A stretch of DNA of 64,000 nucleotides from Ambrosia x helenae (lineage: Eukaryota > Streptophyta > Magnoliopsida > Asterales > Asteraceae), in assembly GCA_030844895.1 (NCBI GenBank), contig CM061231.1, positions 88,136,706 through 88,200,705 of the forward strand, read 5' to 3'. The position numbers were made by a program, and so were the translations under genes. Below, in pieces: positions 1-10,134 of the stretch (position 1 is the first letter of the stretch; each line of letters begins with the position of its first letter). The notes below the pieces were generated by a model. That model saw nothing but the letters and a program-made list of their open reading frames with translations, made no database searches and was not told where the DNA came from.

Positions 1-257
1 GTGGTATAATGTGTAATAGAAATTTTTTAAACAACCCCATTGTTTTTTATTGACTCTATTAATTTTTTTATTTTTATTTTTTAAATTTGACCCCACTAGC
101 ATGAAAAACTCTACATATTTTTAATCAATAAAGAATTATTCAAACGTTTTTCCTAATATATGAAGTTTTATTTTTAAGATTCCTGACTCCTTCACTAATC
201 TCAATTTAAATTCAAAGGTTATTAGGAGTTGTTGGAATTCTTAGTGTTACCAATGTA
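1..257. other. AT-rich intergenic sequence
   Basis: No gene, repeat border or RNA is visible here; the stretch is AT-rich with T and A runs. Confidence 0.5.
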
Positions 258-560
258 AGGCTATGGGGTGTAGTCACCGACCCCCCATAGCTTCCCCAAG
301 GCCACCTCATTTTCTTCCTCTTCTTCCCCCATCAAGGGGGGTGGTGTTCCCCTTCCCCCTTCACCCTTTCCCTCCTTTTCACACACACACACACACACAC
401 ACACAATATTTTAATAATAAAAAACAGATCGGGAAGACGGTACAATTTCACCGTTTGCACCGATGCCTCATCGGGGGGGGGGGGGGGGGTTCCCCGTCGG
501 CAACCATGTCCACATCACCCACCGATGCACTTTACCGTTCCCATACCCCTTGGTCTAAGG
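258..560. repeat. GC-rich repeat island, possible MITE
   Basis: A C/T-rich island in AT-rich surroundings. It contains a (CA)n run near 381-405 and a G homopolymer near 474-489. The left edge reads TAAGGCTATGGGGTG and the right part contains CCCATACCCC, which looks like a degenerate inverted repeat of the PIF/Harbinger style, but no clean target-site duplication could be set. The open frame across it is low complexity and not a believable gene. Confidence 0.3.
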
Positions 561-1382
561 GCTTTTTCTCAGTTGATGAAAATCACAAGTTCTTCAAATG
601 TTCAAACATTGTTTATGATTTTGGTGATTACCTCTGGATAAGCGCTTAGTTTATATAAGCACATTACACCGAATTAACGAATGATACAAGCACTTAAAGG
701 AACTTATTATACTTGTCTGAATTTGTGTGTTAATAAAATGAACGTGTTCGTGTTCTTTTATATCCGTCTGTCAACATTCAAGTGAGAGTAAACAAATGAA
801 CATAAATGAACAAACGTAACTATTCTCATTCGGCTTTTCGTTCATTAGTTCTTTACCCAAGACTTGGATCTAAAGTTTGATTGTATTGATGATCAATGCA
901 TTATGCGTCACTTGGTATTACTAATAAATGATAATTAAATTTAAAAGAATATGTAAAAGAACATAAATGAATGAACACAAATGAGCATAGAAAAGCGAAC
1001 ATAAACGACCTTTCACGAATGAGAGATGTATTCATGATTTTTTGGTTACAATGAACAAAAATGCGTGCTTCACCGTTAGCCATCCTTGTTCAAGATTTTT
1101 TTGATCCAAAATACTGAGTTGCACACCTGCAACCATCGGAATCTTCACCGGTTGTGGTTAGACACCCCACGGAACCACTTCTTGAACTCTCAAAAATATA
1201 TTGTATCGCCTACGCTCTGACACCAATTGTTGGAGACAACAATCGGATTATGAAACAAACTGAGAAACACGCACGGTTGAGAAACAATCTCAACACTTTT
1301 CTGTTGTTTATTAAAAAACTGACATTTACAAGAAAACCTATCACTATATATAGGACTATCACTTGAGAAATAAGCTAAACAA
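561..1382. other. Intergenic, degenerate GAACGAAC-type repeat
   Basis: No gene seen. Between about 690 and 1050 the sequence repeatedly uses AACGTGTTCG, GAACATAAATGAAC and related words. The same vocabulary returns at 43390-43890, so both are probably decayed copies of one non-autonomous transposon family. Borders cannot be placed. Confidence 0.35.
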
Positions 1383-1385
1383 TAA

Positions 1386-1570
1386 GACTACTCGGAGTGG
1401 TGGGGGGAAAGAGGGAGATGAAGCGCCATGTGACACTTGTGGGACCCTTGTGGGGAGGGGGGGGGGGGGGGGAATTGTGGGGAGTGGAAGGGGGGAAGGG
1501 GGCGGGGGGAAGTGACATGTGGCATTTCTTTTTTCTTTTTTTTTTTTTATAAAAAACTTTCATATATTAA

Positions 1571-1603
<33 letters not shown>

Positions 1604-2132
1604 TTAAACCGAAAAATACAAAAATTAAACACCTAGAAAATTAAAATACGTAAAAAATATAAAAAAACCGAAAAAAAAAGTAAAAACTAACAAATTAGTT
1701 AATATTATATTTTTCCATAAGGTCACGCTTCATTTGTAGCGTCATCTCTAACTCTACCCCGTGAAGATGATCGGTGTTTATGGCGATAAATTTCATATCT
1801 TCGCGTTTTTCGCGCTGTTCTTTGAAAAATATATGAAGAATTGTATAAAAAATGGTTGAAGAAGTGTATAAAAATTGTGAATAAATAGGTTAAAGAGGGT
1901 GTTTTGTAGTGAAAAGGGGGATATTTATAAAAAAAAAAAAATTGACCGTTTGAAATTAACGGATAATTTAATATTTTTTTTTTCAACGGTCACTTTTAAA
2001 AACCCACCAATCACAAGATGCCACATGTACCCACCCCAAGCCCCACGCCATCGAATTGCCCCCCGCCCCTTCCCACGCCACCTTGCGGCGGTGTTACCCC
2101 CCCCCCCCCTTCCCGCCCCACTCCGAGCAGCC
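1386..2132. mobile_element. PIF/Harbinger-type non-autonomous element
   Basis: The left end reads GACTACTCGGAGTGG and the right end, on the reverse strand, reads GGCTGCTCGGAGTGG, two mismatches in fifteen. TAA flanks both sides (1383-1385 and 2133-2135), the 3-bp target duplication typical of PIF/Harbinger. The interior has a G-run, an AAT microsatellite (about 1571-1602) and a minus-strand open frame of 87 codons (1723-1986) with a basic C-terminus. That frame could be a transposase-region remnant but is not recognisable. Superfamily assignment is by termini only. Confidence 0.7.
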
Positions 2133-2135
2133 TAA

Positions 2136-2835
2136 CAATTAAACTCAAACTAGGACTCCTAATAATTTGAAAATTAAACATATGTAATTACTATCTTCAA
2201 TAGTTATCCGTAGACAATTTTATATCAACTCCTTGCTTCCTAACATGGATTAATTATTTCACAACTCGAATTTGGAATTAGAAAAACCAGATATAATTCA
2301 GTATGACCCAAACAAACTGAACTAGGAAGAATAAAGGTAAACTCGTAGCTCGATTCAGGTTAATTCAGCAAAATACTATAGTCATATTATTTATAGACAT
2401 TATTTGAATTCGGACTTTGGGCCGGTTCAGGTAATAGCCCAATTTAGAAACAGAATCTAAACTCATTTCGGCCTCTAAACCAATTCAATCAATATTCAAC
2501 AATTATAGTCTCAACACACAACAGCCATATCTTTTAATTCCCACAAATAACAAAATTACTGTTAGAATCTGGACCGCACAATGACGCAAGCACACACTTA
2601 TTTTTTTTTTATTTAGAATGTCTTGTTATGAAAAAAATACCAAAAGAATAACATGTGCAATGTAACAATTTTAGAAATAACATGAATGAATCAACTTTTT
2701 TGGAATATTTAAACCAAAAAAAGAAGGGCATTGTGAAGATATAAAAAATCAACACTGCTTATTTCTTTGTGATCTTACGCGATTCGTCTTTGAGTATAGT
2801 TTGTATACAATTATGAGCAAAGCAAGAGCGTACGT
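2136..2835. other. GDH 3' flank
   Basis: AT-rich sequence with no gene; the part next to 2836 should hold the 3' untranslated region and polyadenylation signals of the minus-strand glutamate dehydrogenase gene. No unambiguous poly(A) signal was chosen. Confidence 0.4.
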
Positions 2836-5800
2836 TCAAGCCTCCCATCCTCTTAAGACGGTAGAGCGTGCAACTCGATTGACTCCCAATGTGAAGGCGC
2901 CCATCCGAAGGTTACACTCGTGGGTGCGACACATGTTCTTTATGTTATGTAAAGCTTTTGTCATGTATTTCTTCAACTCTTCATTCACCTTCTCTTCGTT
3001 CCACATAAACGCTTGCATGTTCTGTAAATTCAAACACCAAAATGAGAACTTGTACTGCTACAAATAGTAAAAAATGTTATTGTCTAGATCAGATTATTAC
3101 CTGAACCCACTCAAAGTAGCTAACAGTCACCCCTCCAGCATTTGCATATATATCAGGGAGAACTATCACTCCTTTCTTTGACAGAATCTATAGCAGTAAT
3201 ATATAAACGTGTGTATAAGAAATAAACAATATTTTTTTTCTAATTTGACGATTTTATCAAAACTGTACGTAGGTACCTCGTCTGCTTCAGGATCAGTTGG
3301 GTGATTTGCTCCTTCTATGATGAACTTGGCTTTAACATCTCCCGCATTTTCTCTTCAATCGACAATTTGAACACAAAATTGAATCAGAATCAGAATTAGG
3401 ATTAGAATAATGAAAATCATAACATCGGAACGTGTGGCTTTCAACAAATCCGACACACCTAGCAAATCATACATCAAATTTGATGTCTAAAATCATTGTT
3501 TTTACCTAAAAAGTCAACTTATCTACCTATAGAAAAATGGGAATGAATCTGTTGGATAACAAACCAAATATAACATTTACATGGGTTTTTCAAGAGATTC
3601 AACACAACGGGCAGATCAGATATTAAAGAATTCGTATCACAATTGATATCTAAAATCACTGTTTTGACCTAAAAAGTCAACATGTCAAACTATAGAAACA
3701 TGGGAATGAATCTGTTGAATAACCAAGCAAATATAGAATTTTCATGGGTTGAGAGACATGTGTTAGATGGTTGACACAAACACGACCCATTTAACCAAAT
3801 AGTTGTTTTCAAAATATACCAATTTGTTTTTTGAACTTTTTAATTTTTTTGCATCAAAAACATCCAACTAGTTTGAATTATTCCATAGGAACATTTAAAA
3901 AAATAACTAGGTTAAACAGGGCAATCCATCGTACCCGTCAAGTTGAAATGAGCATGACCCGTTTAGCTAAACATTTCCGCTAATTCAACCCTAAACCTAG
4001 GAATTTCGAGTTAGGTTGGTGTTTTCATCTCATGTAAGAAATTCAAACCCTTAAGTTACATTAACTCTATTTTCTAAGCTCGTCATCTAAAATATTAACA
4101 AACTTTATATTAAACCAGATAAGGTTAAGAAGCAAGCATTGAAAGATAAATTTCACAGAAAAATAAGAAACTACCTGTTGAGAACACCACCTAAGGCACA
4201 TGGTATGAGCACATCACATTCATGAACAAGCTATTCATCTGAATCCATGATATCTCCACCATCAAAACTACTTAAGCTCCCACTTTTTTCTTTATGCTCA
4301 AGCAATGCAGGTATATCAATGCCGTTTGGGTTCTTTACAGCTCCGGTAACATCACTCACTGCAACGATCATACCACCCTTTTCATGAATCAGCCTAGCTA
4401 CCCAAGATCCCACATTGCCAAACCCCTAAAAAAGTCAACTCTGGTCAATTACAATAAAAGTATAAAAGTTATAAAATATAAAGCCAACTCTGGATAATAT
4501 AACTTTTTCCACAAAAAAAAACCTTACCTGAATAGCAAAAGTCAAACCATTGATTGACTTCCCATGTTCGGCAAGTAACGCTTCTGTGGCATAAACAACA
4601 CCACGACCCGTTGCAGCCTCTCTTCCTAGCGAGCCACCAAGATCCTAGTAATCAAGGATATTCTATAATATTCTAGATAGTCCAATATAGTTGCAAGATG
4701 CTGTATATTGATACCATAAACACTTACTAATGGCTTTCCTGTAACAATAGCTGGCGAGTAACCGTGGAATTTCGAGTACTCATCCAAAATCCAAGCCATG
4801 GTCTGTCAACAAGAATCATAATATTTATATTTGTATATTGAGCAATTGCTATTGCGTGTAATCATTGATCACAACAGTACGAACCTGGCCATTGGTACCC
4901 ATATCCGGTGCTGGAATGTCGGTATTTACTCCAATAAGATCATGAATCTTTTGTGTAAAGACACGGGTGAGTCGTTCAAGCTCACTCGTAGACAATTCCT
5001 TTGGCGAGCATCCAATCCCACCTTTTGCTCCACCATACGGAACATTGACCACCGCAGTCTTCCATGTCATTAGTTGAGCCAAGGCATTCACCTCACCATG
5101 TTCAACCTTTTAAAAACCAATATACCAAACATATCAAACAACTTTCACTAAGTTTTGTCAATGACAAAACAGAATTTTCTCTTTACTTTTAACAACAAAA
5201 TCCAGTCCGAATTTGTCACGCTTCCTAATTATAAAAAAATAAGCAAACAAACATAATAAAAATGATAGTTAGGCCATTGACTAATAAAAGATACAATTCA
5301 TACTTTGTAATTTCCAAATCAATTAAAATAACAAACAGAAAATCTCACCAAAATCATTTAAAATAACAACAATAAACCTGCACTTCAAGTGCAGACATCA
5401 TTTACAGGCACGCAGTCGCTTGGGACCCGATCAAACAGAACCGAAACTCCAAAACTAACGAAGCTGATTTCGGTTTAGACCACCGTTCATTAACAAAGCA
5501 GATAACATCCATATATTTACTTCTATATACGCAGTACATAAATAGCACGGTTTTAAAACAAAATACCAAAAAAATAGTTTAATAACTGTCAATTTTGTGA
5601 TTAAAGACCAAGTTTGGCACACCTAATTAAAAATGAATGAATGTGGGACCAAATCAACCAATCAACTAACTGCATTTCATAAACACTAAATTCTCTTAAT
5701 TCTCAACTAAAAAAACAACAAAATATTCCATCAATTGCATAGACACAAAATATTAAACCTTAAATCTCCATACTCATAACCATATATATTAAAAAAAAAA

Positions 5801-6137
5801 ACAAAAAAAGAAAAAAAAAAGAAAACAACCTCTGGATGATATCGAATTCCGCCTTTCATCGGGCCACGCGAATTATCATGTTGAACTCTAAACCCAACAA
5901 ATGACGTCAACGTTCCGTCATCTTTGGGTATCGTACACTCCACCTGAATGATCACAAATTAATCAAAACATTACAAACCAGAAACTAGTTACAATCAACA
6001 ATCGAGGCAACCAAAGAATAGGCACAAACCTTGACTTCTCTGTAAGGAATCAACAAACTAGTTTCAAGTCTAGAGTCTAAACCCAGAAGACGTGCAGCAT
6101 GACGGAAGTTTCGGTTTGTTGCAGCCAGAGCGTTCAT
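2836..6137 (-). CDS. GDH: NAD-type glutamate dehydrogenase gene with an internal stop codon
   Basis: Interconverts glutamate and 2-oxoglutarate plus ammonium in plant mitochondria. Nine exons on the minus strand, every intron GT-AG: 6030-6137, 5830-5943, 4885-5106, 4728-4802, 4528-4644, 4175-4425, 3277-3352, 3101-3187, 2836-3021. Together they give 411 codons, the usual plant GDH length. Visible landmarks are MNALAATNRNF at the start, MKGGIRYHPE, VPYGGAKGGIG with the active-site lysine region, IPAPDMGT, the Rossmann glycines in GFGNVGSW, and RMGAFTLGVNRVA near the C-terminus. The start is the ATG at 6135-6137, matching the family N-terminus. Codon 277, in exon 6, is TAG (4231-4233), between SDE and LVHECDVL; plant GDHs usually have leucine there. 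The protein would lose about 135 residues of the nucleotide-binding and C-terminal part. Everything else is intact, so this is a recent nonsense allele, a young pseudogene or a base error. Family call is certain; paralogue (GDH1/GDH3-like) is inferred. Confidence 0.95.
4231..4233 (-). other. In-frame TAG in GDH exon 6
   Basis: Reads TAG on the coding strand. Family-like sequence continues in the same frame directly before (FDGGD..DSDE) and after (LVHECDVLIPCALGG), so the stop is a point change, not an intron edge or frameshift. Three introns lie downstream, so a transcript would be a candidate for nonsense-mediated decay. Confidence 0.9.
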
Positions 6138-6263
6138 GGTGTCAAAACAGAGATTATTATTATTATTATTGTTGTTATATATTTATGGATGTAAAATGTG
6201 TATGTAATGCGGTTATGGATGATAAATTTGAGGGGAGAGTGAATGAAGAAACGAAATTTGAAG

Positions 6264-6281
6264 GCATATATATAAATATGT
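6264..6281 (-). promoter_or_regulatory. Putative GDH TATA box
   Basis: On the minus strand this reads CATATTTATATATATGCC, about 130 bp before the GDH start codon. A TTA/TTG microsatellite (about 6152-6176) lies in the presumed 5' leader. Position and composition fit a plant TATA element; there is no direct evidence of the transcription start. Confidence 0.45.
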
Positions 6282-6365
6282 ATGATGCGTGTGAATATGA
6301 GTTGGCAATTAACTCCCCATGACTTAAAAAGAGGTTTTTTGTTTTTATATTATTTTATATTTATA

Positions 6366-6400
6366 CTAGCTTATACCCCGGGAGCGTCCCGGGTTGAAAA
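6366..6400 (-). mobile_element. Helitron 3' terminus
   Basis: On the minus strand the element ends in a hairpin with arms CCCGGGA and TCCCGGG (6377-6393, 3-nt loop), then a short spacer and CTAG, followed by host T. This is the hairpin plus CTRR end of plant Helitrons, inserted between A and T. The element extends to higher coordinates. A decayed echo of the hairpin side (GAGCGTCCCGG) recurs at about 6475, suggesting a duplicated end. Confidence 0.65.
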
Positions 6401-6968
6401 ATCTAAGTAAAGTGAATAAAATTAGAAGTATCTAAACTATAAAAATAGCATCTATATAGCAATTACCTGTTGGAGAGCGTCCCGGCTTGAAATATCTAAT
6501 ATGACATAATCAAATATCTAATATGACAACATAATTAAATTTTTCGGGGGGTCGAAACCCTATATTTTTAAATTTTTCTATACGAATACTATATAATCGG
6601 AACTTCTACGCGAAAATCCGGGGGGGGTCAGCCGCCCCTCCCCGCCCCAACTATGCTTCGCCATTACACATGTGGCCTCGACTTTAGCTACCTCCAATTT
6701 CACAACTGAGCTATGCTTCATCGGTTATATTATTTAATATTATTTTGTTTTGTATTTGGAATTGGTATGATGTGACTAGATTCGTAGCTGGTTGGATGAT
6801 CAGCAGAGACTTTTTTGTGATGTGATTATTCTTTTTGTAGAAACGTGACGTGAACCCGATGTACATTTAAACATGTAACGGGTTGAATTTTGACAGGTTG
6901 TTTAAATTTGTTTTGGTGGGTCAATCTTGAAAGGTTTGGGATGGCATGTTTATTTAATATTTTGTGTG
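6401..6968. other. Helitron-adjacent repeat sequence without genes
   Basis: Holds a GC-rich block (6541-6665) with G and C runs of the kind seen in degenerate plant transposons. No coding sequence is visible. Confidence 0.4.
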
Positions 6969-7176
6969 TTGGAAAAAAGAGAAAATAGATTTTAATACTC
7001 CCAACTATTGTTTGTTGGTGGATAATACTCCCAACCATCACTTTGCCCATTAGCACTCTAAACTTTCAAGTTTCAACTTGTTTGCTTTTATCACTTCCAA
7101 ACTAAGTGAGGTCTAACCCGATTAGTGTTCGTGACCAAAATGTAAAAACCTAAACTTAAGGGACCATTTTGAAACA

Positions 7177-7180
<4 letters not shown>

Positions 7181-7236
<56 letters not shown>
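7181..7236. repeat. (ATT)n microsatellite
   Basis: About 19 uninterrupted ATT units inside the Mutator-like element. Confidence 0.95.
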
Positions 7237-7239
<3 letters not shown>

Positions 7240-7272
7240 AAGCAAAAGGGTCAAAATGTATCAGCCCACCAT

Positions 7273-7426
<154 letters not shown>

Positions 7427-8236
7427 CACCACCACCATCTGTCGCCACCCCACCACCACCACCATCACCATCTGCTATCAGCCCACCACCACCACCACCC
7501 CTCTACCACCACCTGTTTTCTTCTTCTTCGTGAATCAGAACCCTTAATTGCTGAATTAAAACCCAAAATTCTTAAATCAGAACCCTTAATTGCTGAATTG
7601 AAGCCCTAAAATTCGAGACCAAACCATTGTAAAAACCCAAACCAACCCCCCTGCCCTCTTCCGGCGAAGCAGTCCCAACAAACACCCACAGGGTCTGATT
7701 AGGGTTTTTCTGATTTGGGAGGCGGTGGTGTCGTTGAAGACGGAGGCGGCGGTATAGGGTTCGATTAGGGTTTTTCTGCATTGGGGTTTTTCTGATTTGG
7801 TTGGTTTGTTGTTATTAAGAGAACAATTACAATATAATCTCCGTCGTGACTCTCTCTTTCTCTTTCTTATTTTTCATTTTTCTGATTAGGGTTTTTCTGA
7901 TTTGGTTTTTTCTGATTTGGTGGTTGTTTTTCCGGTGAAGGTGGTGGTTTCCGGTGAGAGAGAAAGGGGGGGGGGGGGGGTGGGATTTATAAGTTAAAGG
8001 TTTATTGTCAAAAATGCCCCATAAGTTTTGTTTTTTTATATTTTGGCCACATATAAGTTTAGGTCTTTACATTTTGGCCACGAACACTAACCAGGTTAGA
8101 CCTCAGTTAGTTTGGGAGTGAAAAAAGCAAACAAGCTGAAAGTTTGGAGTGCTAATGGCCAAAGTGATAGCTGGGAGTATTATTCGCCAACAGGCGATAG
8201 TTGGGAGTATTAAAATCTATTTTCCCTTGGAAAAAA

Positions 8237-8769
8237 TATATATTTTTATGTTGTAACTTTAATGTTTGTATTTTTTTTAGATAAATTGATATCAGGTTAT
8301 TTTATAATGTAAGATGTAATTGTTTTATATGTTTTTAATATTGTTGTAATATTTTAATTTAAGATAATTGACATGGGGCAATGACAAAACTGTTTAATTA
8401 AAAGTGTATTTTTGTGCTAACATGTAAGGAACTAGTTCTATACCGTTCGGTAGACATGTATATTTATAGTACACATGTATACATGTTCATTAATTTGATG
8501 TATTTAAAAAAATGTCATATATAAAAGTTACTAACGTTTAAAAATTGTAGGGGGGAAAACATGTGTCATGCACATGATAGAGAATAAAACTTTTAAAGGA
8601 AAATCAAAGTGTGAGATGGTCTCACCAATTACCATGTGTCATACCTCTATTCTTTTATCTATATATTCCAAAGTTAAAAATCCCACATTGCATTCAAAGG
8701 AGTCAACCTCCTCCTTGATTGTGCCATGTGGCAATAGGTAATTTTAGGAAGAAATTTTTTTTAACCCTA
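8237..8769. other. Intergenic; possible Helitron 5' end on the plus strand
   Basis: No gene seen. TCTATATATTCC near 8659, followed by CCATGTGGCAATAG near 8724, loosely resembles the 5' start of some plant Helitrons. The match is weak and only noted. Confidence 0.25.
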
Positions 8770-9144
8770 ACGTCCTTCACTCATAAAGAACAAAACCTTC
8801 CTCTCTGAAGGGCGACGATTCTCTCCCCCAAACCCTAGAAACCTTCTACCACCTTCTCCTCCTGCTCCATTCTCTATCGTGTGCACCGCCGCCACCGCAA
8901 CAATAACAATCCATACATGGTTTTCAGTCGGATTCATCAATATTCGTGCGTCCTATTTATTTGTTTCTCTACTTGCACGATGATTTGTATGTAAGCGAAT
9001 AATCTGTATATGATGATAATTAATTGTTTGATTGTTGTGTTGTGGATTGCTAGGGTTTCTTTATAGACTCAAAGAACATGGACGACACGTGTGTTGTGTG
9101 TGCCGAGACCCTCGAATTTCTTCATCGGTTCACCAACAAATTAG
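8770..9144 (+). pseudogene. Captured 5' end of a zinc-finger gene (ZNF598/HEL2-like), fragment
   Basis: A leader with an AAACCCTAGAA telo-box-like word (about 8829) and a CT-rich tract precedes an intron-like stretch. An ATG at 9078 opens a short reading frame, MDDTCVVCAETLE, which then changes to FLHRFTNKL and runs into a GT donor at 9145. The first thirteen residues resemble the N-terminal CxxC start of plant ZNF598/HEL2-type RING ubiquitin ligases as I remember them; the rest does not. No further exon was recognised. It is best read as a gene fragment carried by a transposon. The family name is an inference from a very short match. Confidence 0.35.
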
Positions 9145-9299
9145 GTATAAGACCCTCAAATCGATTAATATAACCTTTCCCCCTCTTTGTTTTGTTCTTT
9201 GATTGGTGTGTGCTAAAAGTTTTAATATGTTTGTTACAACAGGGAGGTTTGAAATTTTGTATACCTTTTTGCGAGTTTACAAACTACAAAAAAAAAAAA

Positions 9300-9800
9300 A
9301 AATACAAGGAAACATAAAAAAGCCTTGTAACAACCAAACCCTAGAGAATGATCATTCTTGCCAGCATCATCGGAACAAAATCACAAACAAAAACAACGAA
9401 AAGCAGTACATTACAAGAGCTCGTATTTAAATATCATCCAGTTCTAAAAGCGCTAAAGATTGAAAATAGGGAACTGGTACCGGATATATATAATAATACT
9501 GGATTGATGTTTTCCTTTGATTGTATGAATCATCGAAAAACATCAATTCCAACTTTCTTACCAACGGATTGTTGGTAATCTATTTTCCTTTGATTGTAAC
9601 AATCTTTTGAAAAATTTGTGGAAAGACATTTGAAAGTAATATCATTATGCATTTGGATGGAGAGATGTATGTGAGAATAGTTAAACGAATATATAAAGAT
9701 GGAAAATGAATATTGGGAATTCCTCCCCTTTTATAGGGTGAATATACTAACTATTCGTAAAGTTGGTTTTCAACTTTATTAATTAGATTTCAAGTAAATC
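9300..9800 (-). repeat. Promoter/leader repeat unit A
   Basis: On the minus strand: a TATAAAAG box (9728-9735), a leader, then coding-like sequence with the peptide KLELMFFDDSYNQRK. It aligns along its length with unit C (14270-14780), with many substitutions and small indels. Related units lie at 10135-13200, 27470-27760 and 28490-28790. No complete gene can be assembled from it. Confidence 0.55.
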
Positions 9801-10134
9801 TAAAGTTGGAAGTTACATTTGGGACTTTTTATTTATTTTTATAGAATGAAAGACAATTGCAAACTAATACAAAAGAAAGTCTTTTAACAAAAAACTCCAA
9901 TACTAACTATGACATTTCTTCAATCAAGCTAAAAACTAATATAAAAGACAGCTAAAACATAACCAAAAAAACCAAAGAAGACAAAACCGAAAAAAAAAAC
10001 CCTACAAGATAATGTCTCTAACTCCTCAATAACCAGAGACATATTACTTCTCTAATCAACCTGCATTTGGTCTGGTGATTTTCAAGTAAACATCAAACCA
10101 TTACAATCACAAAAAATAAAATAATAAAATAATG
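9801..10134. other. AT-rich spacer
   Basis: No gene or clear repeat; A-rich sequence between repeat units A and B. Confidence 0.4.

Noticed and set aside
263..649. 128-codon Pro/His-rich open frame
   Set aside because: Built from CA and G runs and C/T-rich sequence; no domain, no splice structure.
4175..4425. Treating the GDH stop as a missed intron or frameshift
   Set aside because: Family sequence continues in the same frame immediately on both sides of the TAG, so no intron or indel is needed.
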